Position numbers and translations under genes: made by a program
Part shown: positions 18,631 to 28,730 of the stretch, one piece after another
How the letters are laid out: the number at the start of each line of letters is the position of its first letter
How positions within the stretch are numbered: position 1 is the first letter of the stretch
NCBI RefSeq assembly: GCF_023333595.1
Contig: NZ_JAIQZM010000004.1
Location: 96,417 to 160,416 of the forward strand
Reading direction: 5' to 3'
Origin: Argonema galeatum A003/A1
Lineage (GTDB): Bacteria; Cyanobacteriota; Cyanobacteriia; Cyanobacteriales; Aerosakkonemataceae
Length of the DNA: 64,000 nt
Notes under the pieces: model-generated
Told to the model about the DNA's origin: nothing
Database searches by the model: none
The model's input: the letters and a program-made list of their open reading frames with translations, nothing else

Positions 18631-21600
18631 ATGACTAGAAATATGGATATCATAACTCACTTCCCTGGTTATCAAATAATACAGCAACTGTACGCAGGTA
18701 CTCGCACCCTTGTCTATCGAGGCATCCGTACCAGTGACCAACAACCCGTCGTCATCAAATTACTACGAAATGAATACCCAAACTTTAACGATCTCGTTCA
18801 ATTCCGCAACCAATATACCATTGCAAAAAATCTAGACTTTCCTAGTATTATCAAACCCTTAACCCTAGAAGTATATGGCAATGGCTATGCCTTAGTCATG
18901 GAAGACTTTGGTGGATTTTCCCTATCTGATTATCTCCAAACAGCCACGGATGAAAATCCCCAATCTCAATATTTACCTTTAGGTAAGTTTCTCAAGATAT
19001 CTCTTAAACTAACAGAAATTCTGCATTATTTATACCAAAATAGAGTCATACACAAAGACATAAAACCCGCTAATATTCTGATTGATCCCGCAACCAAACA
19101 AATCAAATTAATTGATTTTAGTATTGCTTCTCTCCTACCAAGAGAAACCCAAGAGATTCAGAATACTAATGATTTAGAAGGCACATTAGCCTATCTTTCT
19201 CCTGAACAAACTGGTCGAATGAATCGAGGTATAGATTATCGGAGTGACTTTTATTCTCTGGGAATGACATTTTATAAATTATTGACGGGGACATTACCAT
19301 TTAAATCGGAAGATGCAATGGAATTGGTACATTGTCACCTCGCGAAACAGCCGATCGCCATCCATCAAATTCATTCAGAAATTCCCCTAGTTTTGTCAGA
19401 AATTGTCAGTAAGCTGATCGCAAAAAATGCCGAAAATCGTTATCAGAGTGCCTTGGGAATTAAGCACGATTTAGAAATCTGTCTAGCTCAACTACAAACT
19501 ACAGGCACAATAGAACCTTTTGAAATAGGAAAGCGAGATATCAGCGATCGCTTCCTAATTACCGAAAGACTCTACGGAAGAGAAGCCGAAGTTAATCAAC
19601 TATTAAATTCCTTCGATTGCGTCGCCAATGGCACCACAGAAATGTTGCTAGTAGCGGGTTTTTCTGGGATTGGGAAAACCGCAGTAGTTAATGAAGTACA
19701 TAAACCCATTGTTCGGCAACGCGGCTATTTTATTAAAGGGAAATATGACCAATTTCAACGGAATATCCCCTTTTCGGCTTTCGTGGAAGCTTTTCGCGAT
19801 TTAATGGGGCAACTATTATCAGAATCAGAAGAACAATTGCAAACATGGAAAACAAATATTCTCGCAGCAGTGGGAGAAAACGGGCAAGTATTAATTAATG
19901 TAATTCCTGAGTTAGAAAACATCATCGGTAAACAGCCACCATCCCTAGAGTTATCAGGAACAGCCGCCCAAAATCGCTTTAATTTATTATTTCAAAAATT
20001 TGTCAAAGTCTTTACCAGTAAAGAACATCCCTTAGTGATGTTTTTAGATGACTGGCAATGGGCTGATTCTGCATCACTGAATTTGCTCTCATTATTGAGG
20101 CAACAAGATACAGGATATCTATTGATATTAGGTGCTTATCGAGATAATGAAGTGTCCCCAGTACATCCATTTATCTTAACCGTAGATGAACTGCTCAAAA
20201 CAGGGGCAACGGTAAATACGATTACATTACCACCGTTAAGAGAATCGGATATTAATCGATTGGTAGCAGATACGCTAAATTGCGAACTCTCTCTTGCCCA
20301 GCCTCTGACAGAATTAGTCTATCAAAAAACCAAGGGAAATCCTTTCTTTGCAACTCAGTTCCTCAAAGGTTTACACGATGACAAGTTAATTACCTTTAAT
20401 TGGGATATCCAGCATTGGCAGTGCGATATTGCCCAGATCAACACCTTAGCAATTACTGATGATGTCGTTGAATTCATGGCATTGCAATTGCAGAAATTGC
20501 CAATTCCAACTCAGGATGCCTTAAAGTTGGCTGCTTGTATTGGGGCGCAGTTCGATCTGCATACTTTGACAATAGTTTCACAAGAATCGGAAACAGAGAC
20601 GGCGACGGTTTTATGGAGAGCATTGCAGGAAGGTTTAATTTTACCGATTAGTAATGTTTATAAGTTTTATCAGGTTGAGAGGAATAATAACTTCAGCCTG
20701 GAAGATGAAAATGCTAATCAACAAAATGCTAGATACAGGTTTTTGCACGATCGCGTTCAACAAGCCGCCTATTCTCTGATTCCAAGAGACCAAAAACAGG
20801 CAACTCATCTCAAAATTGGTCAACTACTTCAACAAAACTTATCAGAGATAGAAAAAGAAGAAAATCTATTTGCTCTTGTCGGGCATTTGAATTTAGGAAT
20901 TGGGTTAATTACTCAAGCTGAAGAACGAGAAGCCTTAGCCAGACTTAACTTAGCAGCCGGACAGAAAGCCCGAAATTCTACAGCCTATTCAGCCGCCAGA
21001 AGTTTTGTGCAAATAGGGATTGATTTGCTAACCCCAGACTGTTGGCAAAATCAGTACGAGTTAACCCTAAATCTTTATGTAGCTGCCGCTGAAACTGCCT
21101 ACTTGAATGCCGATTTTGATGGCATGGAAGAAATGGCAGATATAGTTTTGCGATCGGCCAAAACAATACTAGATAAAGTCAAAATATTTGAGATTCAAAT
21201 CAACGCACTGACAACTCAGAGTCAGATGTTAGAAGCGATCGCTGTCGGCACAAATGCCCTAGCACAATTGGGCATTGAACTCCCCTGTGAAACTAACGAA
21301 GCCTTGACGCGCATTGCACTCCAAAACCTTGCCAGTCAAATAGAGGGTAAACAGATTGAGGAACTAGCTAACCTTCCTGTAATGAGCGACCCTCGAACAC
21401 TTGCGGCGATGCAACTGTTAGGCATCTTGTTTCCAGCTATTTTTATGGGAAATCGTGCCTTGCAGCCTCTGCTTTGCGCCACAATGGTCAGTCTATCACT
21501 CCAATTTGGCAATGCACCCGCATCAACAATCGGGTATGTGGGTTATGGCATTGTGCTGTCTGGTTTTTTTGGAGAAGTAGAACAAGGTTATCGCTTTGGG

Positions 21601-24102
21601 CGAGTAGCACTGAGCTTACTCAATCAGTTGAATTGGCTGGAATTTAAGTGTATAACTTTATTTTGGTTTGGCGGTTTTATCCAGCATCGTCAAGAAGCAC
21701 TGAGGGGAACAATCCCAACGGCGAAACAGGGCTATTTGGTCGGAATGGAAACAGGTGATTTTCTAAATGCTGGCTACAGCGTCAGTAGTTATTTAGATAA
21801 TAATTTTTTATCGGGAGTAGAGATTGATGCTTGGGAAGCAGAAATAGAAAATTACCGTGTTGCCTTAGAGACTATCAAGCAATATTCTCCTCTGGTTTAC
21901 GTGAGGATGATACAACAGACGGTGCAGAACTTGAGGGAAATTGTCAATCAACCGGATTTATTAATCGGCACTGCATACAATGAAACTGTGATGTTTCCTA
22001 AGCACAATCAGGATAGTGAGTTTACTGCGCTTGCTTTGGGCTGTAACTACAAACTGATGCTTGCCTATCTCTTTGGCAACTACGCCAACGCCCTATACTA
22101 CATTGCCCAAGCTAAGGCATATTTGATGGTAACGGCAGCAATGATTCATACTCCGGTTTTTCATTTCTATGCCGGGTTAACCTACTTGGCAGTATTCTCT
22201 ACGCAGTCAGAAATCGAGCAAGCTAACACTCTCGCTCTGCTGGAAACCCATCAAAAAATTATCGCTCAATGGGCGCACCATGCCCCCATGAATCACCAAC
22301 ATAAAGTTAACTTAGTAGAGGCAGAAAAATGCCGAGTTTTAGGCAAAAATTATGAAGCAGGAGATTTGTACGATCGCGCAATTGCTGGAGCCAAAGAAAA
22401 CCAATATATCCAAGAAGAAGCGTTAGCTAATGAACTAGCAGCTAAATTTTATCTGGACTGGGGCAAAGAAAAAGTTGCTTCTGGATATATGCAGGAAGCA
22501 TACTACTGTTACACCCGATGGGGTGCGAAGGCGAAAGTTGCTTATTTAGAACAACACTATCCCCAACTACTAGGAGCTATTCTCCAACCGACTAAACGAG
22601 CTATCATATCTGGGGGAACAATCTCTCCCACGCTGATGAGAAGCGTAACTAGCACCAGTAACAGCAACAGCCAGAATTTATGGTTGGATTTTCCGGCGGT
22701 GATGAAAGCAGCACAAGCTATTTCACAGGAAATTGAATTAGAGAAACTATTAGCCACTTTGATGCAAATTGCGATCGCCCATGCCGGAGCCCAAACCGGA
22801 ATTTTAGTAATCGATCAAGACGCAAAATGGTTAGTAGTGGCGAAAGCGGATCAAAACCATACAGAAAAGAGGCATATTCCTTTAGCTGAATGTCAAGAAT
22901 TACCCCAAAGGTTTATTTATTCTGTAGCCCGAAGTCAAACAACGGCGGTTTTTGATAACTTGAGTGCTTCCACTCAATTTGCAGGCGATCGCTATATCAT
23001 CACCCAGCAGCCTAAATCAGCTTTATGTATTCCGATTAGCAACCAGGGAAAATTAATCGCGATTTTGTATTTAGAAAATAATCTAACAGTGGGAGCGTTT
23101 ACAAGCGATCGCATCGAAACCCTCCAAATTCTTAGTGCTCAAGCCGCTATATCCATTGAAAACGCCCGTTTGTATCAACAAGTAGAGAACTACTCTCAAA
23201 CCTTGGAAGCGGAAGTAGAGCGAAAAACAGAAGAGTTAAGCCAAAAAGCTTTTGATTTAGAGCAAACATTGAAAAATTTACAACAAACCCAAGCACAACT
23301 AATTCAGAGTGAAAAAATGTCAGCCGTCGGTCAACTCGTAGCGGGGATAGCACACGAAATTAATAACCCAGTTACTTTTATTCATAGTAATCTTGAGCCG
23401 ACAGAAAATCATATCAAAGCTTTGCTGAATTTGCTGGAACTTTATCACCAAGAATATCCAAATAAAAGCTCAGCAATTAAAGCAAGGATTGAGGAAATTG
23501 AGTTAGCATTTATCACGGAAGATTTAACTAAGATCCTGCAATCCATGAAAGTCGGAAGCGAACGAATCAAACAAATCATCCTGAGTTTGCGTAATTTTTC
23601 TCGCTTAGACGAAGCAGACATGAAATCTGTAGATTTACACGCCGGACTTGAAAGCACTTTACTGATTTTACAAAACCGCTTCCAAGAAAGTGATAATCAA
23701 CCCAAAATAGAAGTTATTAAAGAATATGGTAACCTTCCTGATGTCACCTGTTATGCGAGTGAGATGAATCAAGTATTTATGAGTATTATTACTAATGCTA
23801 TTGATGCTCTCAAGCAAGTTAGTAAAACTAATAAAAATCCCTTGATTCGGATTCAGACTGAAGTCATAGAAAAAGAGCAGGTAAGAATTGCGATCGCTGA
23901 TAATGGTAGTGGGATTGCCGCCCATATTCAAGAACGCATATTCGAGCCATTTTTTACAACTAAACCAGTGGGGAATGGTACGGGTTTAGGTTTATCTGTC
24001 AGCTATGCTATTATCAAAAAACATGGGGGTCAATTAATCTGTAATTCTACAGTCGGAAGCGAGACAAAATTTGTGATTAAAATTCCGATAAAGTATCCGT
24101 GA
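18631..24102 (+). CDS. HstK-type Ser/Thr kinase, AAA ATPase and histidine kinase
   Basis: This giant signalling protein of 1823 residues resembles the HstK family of Anabaena. Order: Ser/Thr kinase domain (10-280; VVIKLL, VIHKDIKPANILID), AAA/STAND-type ATPase (about 310-560; Walker A AGFSGIGKTAVV and Walker B VMFLDDWQWAD), a long helical TPR-like region (700-1330), GAF (1385-1525), coiled coil, HisKA with LVAGIAHEINNPVTFIHSN, and HATPase with TKPVGNGTGLGLSVSYAI. The metal-binding DFG of the kinase reads DFS, so Ser/Thr kinase activity may be altered. It has no transmembrane segment, and so should be cytosolic. No receiver protein is adjacent. Confidence 0.95.
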   Translation: MTRNMDIITHFPGYQIIQQLYAGTRTLVYRGIRTSDQQPVVIKLLRNEYPNFNDLVQFRNQYTIAKNLDFPSIIKPLTLEVYGNGYALVMEDFGGFSLSDYLQTATDENPQSQYLPLGKFLKISLKLTEILHYLYQNRVIHKDIKPANILIDPATKQIKLIDFSIASLLPRETQEIQNTNDLEGTLAYLSPEQTGRMNRGIDYRSDFYSLGMTFYKLLTGTLPFKSEDAMELVHCHLAKQPIAIHQIHSEIPLVLSEIVSKLIAKNAENRYQSALGIKHDLEICLAQLQTTGTIEPFEIGKRDISDRFLITERLYGREAEVNQLLNSFDCVANGTTEMLLVAGFSGIGKTAVVNEVHKPIVRQRGYFIKGKYDQFQRNIPFSAFVEAFRDLMGQLLSESEEQLQTWKTNILAAVGENGQVLINVIPELENIIGKQPPSLELSGTAAQNRFNLLFQKFVKVFTSKEHPLVMFLDDWQWADSASLNLLSLLRQQDTGYLLILGAYRDNEVSPVHPFILTVDELLKTGATVNTITLPPLRESDINRLVADTLNCELSLAQPLTELVYQKTKGNPFFATQFLKGLHDDKLITFNWDIQHWQCDIAQINTLAITDDVVEFMALQLQKLPIPTQDALKLAACIGAQFDLHTLTIVSQESETETATVLWRALQEGLILPISNVYKFYQVERNNNFSLEDENANQQNARYRFLHDRVQQAAYSLIPRDQKQATHLKIGQLLQQNLSEIEKEENLFALVGHLNLGIGLITQAEEREALARLNLAAGQKARNSTAYSAARSFVQIGIDLLTPDCWQNQYELTLNLYVAAAETAYLNADFDGMEEMADIVLRSAKTILDKVKIFEIQINALTTQSQMLEAIAVGTNALAQLGIELPCETNEALTRIALQNLASQIEGKQIEELANLPVMSDPRTLAAMQLLGILFPAIFMGNRALQPLLCATMVSLSLQFGNAPASTIGYVGYGIVLSGFFGEVEQGYRFGRVALSLLNQLNWLEFKCITLFWFGGFIQHRQEALRGTIPTAKQGYLVGMETGDFLNAGYSVSSYLDNNFLSGVEIDAWEAEIENYRVALETIKQYSPLVYVRMIQQTVQNLREIVNQPDLLIGTAYNETVMFPKHNQDSEFTALALGCNYKLMLAYLFGNYANALYYIAQAKAYLMVTAAMIHTPVFHFYAGLTYLAVFSTQSEIEQANTLALLETHQKIIAQWAHHAPMNHQHKVNLVEAEKCRVLGKNYEAGDLYDRAIAGAKENQYIQEEALANELAAKFYLDWGKEKVASGYMQEAYYCYTRWGAKAKVAYLEQHYPQLLGAILQPTKRAIISGGTISPTLMRSVTSTSNSNSQNLWLDFPAVMKAAQAISQEIELEKLLATLMQIAIAHAGAQTGILVIDQDAKWLVVAKADQNHTEKRHIPLAECQELPQRFIYSVARSQTTAVFDNLSASTQFAGDRYIITQQPKSALCIPISNQGKLIAILYLENNLTVGAFTSDRIETLQILSAQAAISIENARLYQQVENYSQTLEAEVERKTEELSQKAFDLEQTLKNLQQTQAQLIQSEKMSAVGQLVAGIAHEINNPVTFIHSNLEPTENHIKALLNLLELYHQEYPNKSSAIKARIEEIELAFITEDLTKILQSMKVGSERIKQIILSLRNFSRLDEADMKSVDLHAGLESTLLILQNRFQESDNQPKIEVIKEYGNLPDVTCYASEMNQVFMSIITNAIDALKQVSKTNKNPLIRIQTEVIEKEQVRIAIADNGSGIAAHIQERIFEPFFTTKPVGNGTGLGLSVSYAIIKKHGGQLICNSTVGSETKFVIKIPIKYP

Positions 24103-24313
24103 TCATATTATGTCCGGTTAATTCGACTTTAAATTTAACTGAGCAATTTGGGTATTTTGCTAGGGAATATCCCCGAACGGAAAATTTCACAAACTCTTTA
24201 AACTACTACGGTAGCCAAAACCACAAAAATAAACCATAACTAGAACAGGTAACGTTGTTAACCTGTGCAATTAGTCCCAACCTCTACGATAAAAATTTCC
24301 CTATCACCCATCA

Positions 24314-25540
24314 ATGACCAAAATTCCCTTTGTAGACCTCAGCTTTCAACACGAACCGCTGATAACCAAGATCGAAGAAGCGATCCTCACCGTACTCCAC
24401 CAGGGAGATTTTATCATGGGCAAAGCTGTCGCCGATTTTGAGACAGCCTTTGCGAAGGCTTGCGGTGTAGAATATGGTATTGGCGTAGCTTGCGGGACAG
24501 ATGCGATCGCACTCGGACTCCAAGCCTGCGGTATTCGTCCCGGCGATGAAGTAATCTTACCAGCCAACACCTTTGTCGCCACCCTCATAGGCGTCCTCCA
24601 CGCCGGTGCAACCCCAATTTTGGTCGATTGCGACCCCGAAACCGCTTTAATAGACCTAGCAGCCGCAGAGAAAGCAATTACGGAACAAACAACAGCGATC
24701 GTACCAGTCCATCTCTACGGACAAATGGTATCGCCAAAACAACTGCTAGACTTCGCTAACACCCACAATCTGCTAATCTTTGAAGATGCAGCCCAAGCTC
24801 ACGAAGCTTCGCGAGAAGGTTACAAAGCTGGTTCAATTGGCAAAGCAGCAGCTTTTAGCTTCTATCCCAGCAAAAACTTGGGAGCAGTAGGGGATGGTGG
24901 TATGGTGGTAACCAGCGATGTAGAAGTAGCAAAAAAAATGCGATCGCTACGCAACTATGGAGCCCCCCAAAAATATCTCCACGTCGAATACGGTACAAAT
25001 AGCCGTCTGGATACCCTGCAAGCTGCCGTACTCAACGTAAAACTGCCCCACTTACAAGAGTGGAACACGCAGCGCAACATCGCTGCACAAGAGTACGATC
25101 GCTTATTAGAAGAACTGCGATCGCACGGTATATTCCCCATCCAAAACCATAGCAGTAGCGGTCACATTTATCACCTATACGTCATCCGTATTACCGAAAC
25201 CTGTCCAGTCGATCGCGAAACAATCCAGACAGAACTAGCCGCAGTTGGCATTCAATCAGGCATCCATTATCCCCTGCCCTGCCATCTTCAGCCAGCATAT
25301 CAATATTTAGGTTATCAAGAAGGAGACTTTCCCAATTCAGAAACACTATCAAAACAGATATTATCCTTGCCAATGTACCCAGGTCTGAGCCACACTCAGA
25401 TCGGGCAAGTGGTGCAAGCACTTCATACTATACTCGGCTACCAGTCTAAGCCAGGACAGTGGAACCCCACCCCCAGCCCCTCCCCGCAACAGGGAGGGGA
25501 GAAATACTCCCCCCTCTCCTCTGGAGGAGAGGGGGGTTAG
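24314..25540 (+). CDS. DegT/DnrJ/EryC1/StrS family aminotransferase
   Basis: This PLP-dependent enzyme aminates a keto-sugar bound to a nucleotide, giving amino sugars for surface polysaccharides. Family signs are FVDLSFQHEPL at the start, GTDAIALGLQACGI, ILPANTFVAT, FEDAAQAHEA and the PLP lysine near residue 187 in SFYPSKNLGAVGDGG. From about residue 384 the chain ends in NPTPSPSPQQGGEKYSPLSS and GGEGG, which is read from a GC-rich dispersed repeat that also provides the stop. It opens the polysaccharide locus. The exact sugar substrate cannot be inferred. Confidence 0.93.
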   Translation: MTKIPFVDLSFQHEPLITKIEEAILTVLHQGDFIMGKAVADFETAFAKACGVEYGIGVACGTDAIALGLQACGIRPGDEVILPANTFVATLIGVLHAGATPILVDCDPETALIDLAAAEKAITEQTTAIVPVHLYGQMVSPKQLLDFANTHNLLIFEDAAQAHEASREGYKAGSIGKAAAFSFYPSKNLGAVGDGGMVVTSDVEVAKKMRSLRNYGAPQKYLHVEYGTNSRLDTLQAAVLNVKLPHLQEWNTQRNIAAQEYDRLLEELRSHGIFPIQNHSSSGHIYHLYVIRITETCPVDRETIQTELAAVGIQSGIHYPLPCHLQPAYQYLGYQEGDFPNSETLSKQILSLPMYPGLSHTQIGQVVQALHTILGYQSKPGQWNPTPSPSPQQGGEKYSPLSSGGEGG

Positions 25541-25545
25541 GGGGG
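25466..25545. repeat. GC-rich CCCCACCCCCAGCCCC repeat
   Basis: The block reads CACCCCCAGCCCCTCCCCGC, then mirrored GGGAGGGGAG and CTCCCCCCTCTCCTC/GAGGAGAGGGGG. This is a common intergenic repeat type of filamentous cyanobacteria. It overlaps the last 25 codons of the aminotransferase gene. Confidence 0.75.
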
Positions 25546-25611
25546 TGAGGTTTGTCCCGGCGATAGTTGGTAGCCCTATACTCTCATCGCGTTTGATTTC
25601 TGGTTAAAGCC

Positions 25612-26508
25612 ATGCAAATAGGGTTAAAAATTCCCAAAACCATAGAGCCACATTTACTAAGTGGCGCTATATTAGCTTTTTTGACAATATTGTACGCACC
25701 CCTGCTGTTGCACTGGTACGACGGCTGGCTGCACAAAAATATCGGCATCATACACGAATATTTCAGTCACGGACTGATTGGTCTACCTTTTGCCGCTTAT
25801 ATCGCTTGGTTAAATAGGAAACTGTGGCATCGCTTGCCGGATAACGCCCATCCTTTGGGTGCTGTCTTACTTATAGTGGGAGGAATATTCTATCTCAGTG
25901 GCTTAAACGACTGGGTGAACTTATCCTTCCCATTAGTGCTAGCCGGACTGTGCTTGTGGATCAAAGGTATTCCTGGCTTGAAATTGCAATTTTTCCCGCT
26001 TTTGTTGGTATTGTTGGCATCTCCAACATCAGTACCCTACCTAATCGAACCCTACGCTTTACCTTTGCAAAGCTTCATTGCTGCGGTAGCTGGGTTTATT
26101 TTGAGTCAGTTTGGCATAAACGTCACCGTCGAGGAGATTAACTTATATGTTGGCGGACAGATTGTGGAGGTAGCGCCGCACTGTGCTGGACTCAAAATGC
26201 TGTTTACCAGCCTCTATGTGGCTTTGATGTTGCTTTTCTGGACGGGTGCATTGCGATCGCGCACTAAAACAATTTTATTTTTAATTAGTGCCGCTTTACT
26301 CAGCGTTACTGCCAACATCATTCGCAATACCCTGCTAACCTACTTTCACGGTACTAATAATCACCAAGCCTTTGAATGGCTGCACGAAAGTTGGGGCGGC
26401 GACCTATATTCTGCCTGTATGCTGGGAATATTGGTCGTGCTAATCAATTTAATGGAAAAATATTTCCCCAGTGACCTTGATGAGAGCGAACAGCTAACAG
26501 AGTCATGA
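25612..26508 (+). CDS. Exosortase of the cyanoexosortase type
   Basis: Exosortases are integral-membrane transpeptidases that process proteins with a PEP-CTERM-like tail, in genomes that make exopolysaccharide. The 298 residues contain about eight hydrophobic segments. The candidate catalytic triad is visible: Cys191 in VAPHCAGLKMLF, Arg238 in NIIRNTLL and His258 in WLHESWGGD. Position beside polysaccharide export genes and a dedicated partner gene fits cyanoexosortase B best, but I cannot separate the subtypes with certainty. No PEP-CTERM target protein is seen in the window. The stop overlaps the next start by 4 bases. Confidence 0.9.
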   Translation: MQIGLKIPKTIEPHLLSGAILAFLTILYAPLLLHWYDGWLHKNIGIIHEYFSHGLIGLPFAAYIAWLNRKLWHRLPDNAHPLGAVLLIVGGIFYLSGLNDWVNLSFPLVLAGLCLWIKGIPGLKLQFFPLLLVLLASPTSVPYLIEPYALPLQSFIAAVAGFILSQFGINVTVEEINLYVGGQIVEVAPHCAGLKMLFTSLYVALMLLFWTGALRSRTKTILFLISAALLSVTANIIRNTLLTYFHGTNNHQAFEWLHESWGGDLYSACMLGILVVLINLMEKYFPSDLDESEQLTES

Positions 26509-27212
26509 ATCACTTGAATTCAAAACTCAAAACTTATAACTTAAAACTCTCTCAGGTCATCTTACTCCTGTTCCTGCTGCTCTTGATTGCCCTGGGAGCA
26601 ATTCCCAGTTACCTGAAGGGACATTGGCCTTGGGAACAGCCGCCGCCAGTGCATTCACTCAAACAACTGCAAGAATTACGCAAAACTGGACTGACCCTGA
26701 CCGGTTGGCAGACTATCTCCCAAGAAGTCAGGGAAGTTGGTGGCCACAAATGGTCTTACCAAAATATACAGCGCGATCGACAGACTCAGGCTATATTGAT
26801 GCTACTCCCCCAGAATGGGCCCAAAGATCAGCCCCAGGTAGAGTGGGTAGATATCAAAGGGTCTTGGCGCTGGAAAACAGATAAATATCGCGACGCACAG
26901 TTTACTGCCAACTCAACAAATAATCATAGTGCCAAGGTGGAAGCCCACTTCTTTCAAGCCTGGAACCCAAAGCAGACCTACGCCGTACTGCAATGGTATG
27001 CTCTTCCCGATGGAGGCATTCCAGAACCGGGCAAATGGTTCTGGGCCGATCAAAAAGCCCAGTGGCAGGGGCGTCGCGTTCCTTGGGTTGCAATCAACAT
27101 CCAAATTCCGATCGAACCTTTGGGCGACATCGAAAAAGTTTGGCCCCTAGCACAGTCCCTCGGCCAAACCGTTCAGTCCGCATTAATGGCAGGTTCGCTC
27201 CTGAAACAATAA
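26505..27212 (+). CDS. Exosortase-associated membrane-anchored protein
   Basis: The 235 residues start with one transmembrane anchor (VILLLFLLLLIALGAIPSYL) and continue as a soluble, probably extracytoplasmic domain with HSLKQLQELRKTGLTLTGWQ and PGKWFWADQKAQWQGRRVPW. It resembles the proteins paired with cyanoexosortase B, whose exact job is unknown. The ATGA overlap with the exosortase gene shows translational coupling. Codons 4-16 (LNSKLKTYNLKL) are read from an AAAACTC-type heptamer repeat, so the cytoplasmic tail may be an acquired extension. Confidence 0.8.
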   Translation: MNHLNSKLKTYNLKLSQVILLLFLLLLIALGAIPSYLKGHWPWEQPPPVHSLKQLQELRKTGLTLTGWQTISQEVREVGGHKWSYQNIQRDRQTQAILMLLPQNGPKDQPQVEWVDIKGSWRWKTDKYRDAQFTANSTNNHSAKVEAHFFQAWNPKQTYAVLQWYALPDGGIPEPGKWFWADQKAQWQGRRVPWVAINIQIPIEPLGDIEKVWPLAQSLGQTVQSALMAGSLLKQ

Positions 27213-27231
27213 AAACAATGAAAAATTAAAA

Positions 27232-28647
27232 ATGAAAGGGGTTCTTTTCCGGCGACGGTTAACTGCAATTCACCTGCTTACTCTTCACACTGGTAGCACA
27301 CTCCTGCTAACCGGCACATCGTTATTTTGGACGATTCCTGAAAAAAGCTGGGCAGCAGGGGAATTGCAGATTTCCGATTTAAAATTGCCAATTGAAAAGA
27401 AAAAAATTCAATCCAAAATCCTCTGGTGCTTCGGTGGGCATCGTGACGGGAACCAGCGCGAGGTGTTCATGGGGGAAACCCCCAAGACCACACTCGCTTG
27501 CCAAGACGCCCACTTCGCGCAAAATCCAAAATCCTCTGGTGCTTCGGTGGGCATCGTGACGGGAACCGCCAAGACGCCCACTTCGCGCAAAATCCAAAAT
27601 TCTTTAGCGCAGTTACCCGTAACCATACCAGTCGTTCCCTTTGAACTCCAAAATACCCCCCAGCGCTTTCAGACCAGTCCCCAGTTTGGCCCCTACCGAC
27701 TCGGCCCCGGAGATACCGTTTCTGTTATTACTCAACGCTTTGCAGACCTGAGCTTTAGTACCAACGTTAGTCCCGAAGGCAAAATTGTGGTGCCCTTGCT
27801 GGGAACAATATCAGTAGGAGGTCTGACTCTGGCAGAAGTCCAAGAAAAGATTCGCTTGGGGTTAAATCGCTACGTAATCGATCCGGTAGTCAATGTGTCT
27901 CTAGGAGGTCAGCGTCCGGTTCAAGTCACCATAACCGGCGCAGTCGTCAAACCGGGTTTCTATAACCTGGGCTTCCCGCCGCGCCTCACTGCGGCGCTGC
28001 TGACAGCGGGGGGGAGTACAATCCAAGCTGACCTACGCCAAATCCGCGTGCGTCGCTTCTTGCTGGATGGCTCTTTTATTGAGCAACCCATAGATTTGTT
28101 TACCCCTCTAGCAGCAGGAGATCCTCTGCCCGATTTGCGTCTGGAGGATGGGGATGCGGTGATTGTACCTCAACTGGAAGTGGGAAACGACGCCACTTAC
28201 GATCGTCAGCTCGTAGCTAAATCCACCCTGTCGCAGCAAGTTATCAACATCCGCGTTTTAAGCTATCCTAATCAGGCGTTGGGTAATATTCGCCTTCCAA
28301 ATGGCAGTACTTTTCTTGATGCCTTCACAGCTGCCAGTCCCAATCTCCAAGTTGCGGATCTCACCAAGGTGGCGCTGATCCGGTTTGACCAAGAACGAGG
28401 GAGAGCGATCGTCAGAGAACTCAATGGCAAACGAGCTTTATTTGGCGATGCTTCTCAAAATGTTCCCCTGCGAGACAACGATGTGATTGTGATCGGTCGC
28501 AATCTTGTAGGTCGGATTACTTACGCGCTCAATACCTTTACCCAACCATTTCGAGATATTCTCGGTTTTCTCCTCTTCTTCCGCTCGTTGAGCAACAGTG
28601 CTAACGATCTGTTCGGCCCTGGCTCAGACAACGGAGACGGTAATTAA
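27232..28647 (+). CDS. Outer-membrane polysaccharide export protein (Wza/OPX family)
   Basis: This secreted protein forms the outer-membrane exit for exopolysaccharide. A signal peptide covers about residues 1-41 (hydrophobic stretch, then SWAAGEL). The poly-export domain starts near residue 155 (YRLGPGDTVSVI) and is followed by SLBB-like repeats (VTITGAVVKPGFYNLG and later VLSYPNQALGNIRLPNG). The C-terminus has a hydrophobic helix (DILGFLLFFRSLS), as expected for outer-membrane insertion. Residues 58-124 are odd: two copies of a dispersed repeat are read in frame, giving SSGASVGIVTGT and KTPTSRKIQNS. Length is otherwise normal. It works with the Wzc-like protein downstream. Confidence 0.92.
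   Translation: MKGVLFRRRLTAIHLLTLHTGSTLLLTGTSLFWTIPEKSWAAGELQISDLKLPIEKKKIQSKILWCFGGHRDGNQREVFMGETPKTTLACQDAHFAQNPKSSGASVGIVTGTAKTPTSRKIQNSLAQLPVTIPVVPFELQNTPQRFQTSPQFGPYRLGPGDTVSVITQRFADLSFSTNVSPEGKIVVPLLGTISVGGLTLAEVQEKIRLGLNRYVIDPVVNVSLGGQRPVQVTITGAVVKPGFYNLGFPPRLTAALLTAGGSTIQADLRQIRVRRFLLDGSFIEQPIDLFTPLAAGDPLPDLRLEDGDAVIVPQLEVGNDATYDRQLVAKSTLSQQVINIRVLSYPNQALGNIRLPNGSTFLDAFTAASPNLQVADLTKVALIRFDQERGRAIVRELNGKRALFGDASQNVPLRDNDVIVIGRNLVGRITYALNTFTQPFRDILGFLLFFRSLSNSANDLFGPGSDNGDGN
27405..27604. repeat. Duplicated small repeat inside the export gene
   Basis: The block AATCCTCTGGTGCTTCGGTG plus GGCATCGTGACGGGAACC, and the block GCCAAGACGCCCACTTCGCG, each occur twice, once around 27415 and 27497 and again around 27530 and 27568. 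AAAATCCAAAAT heptamer repeats flank them. The reading frame is kept through both copies. Confidence 0.85.
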
Positions 28648-28730
28648 AAATAATTGCCGATTTCAGATTTTAGATTTAAAATTTGAAATTAATAAAATCT
28701 AAAATCTAAAATCTTAAATCTAAAATTGCC

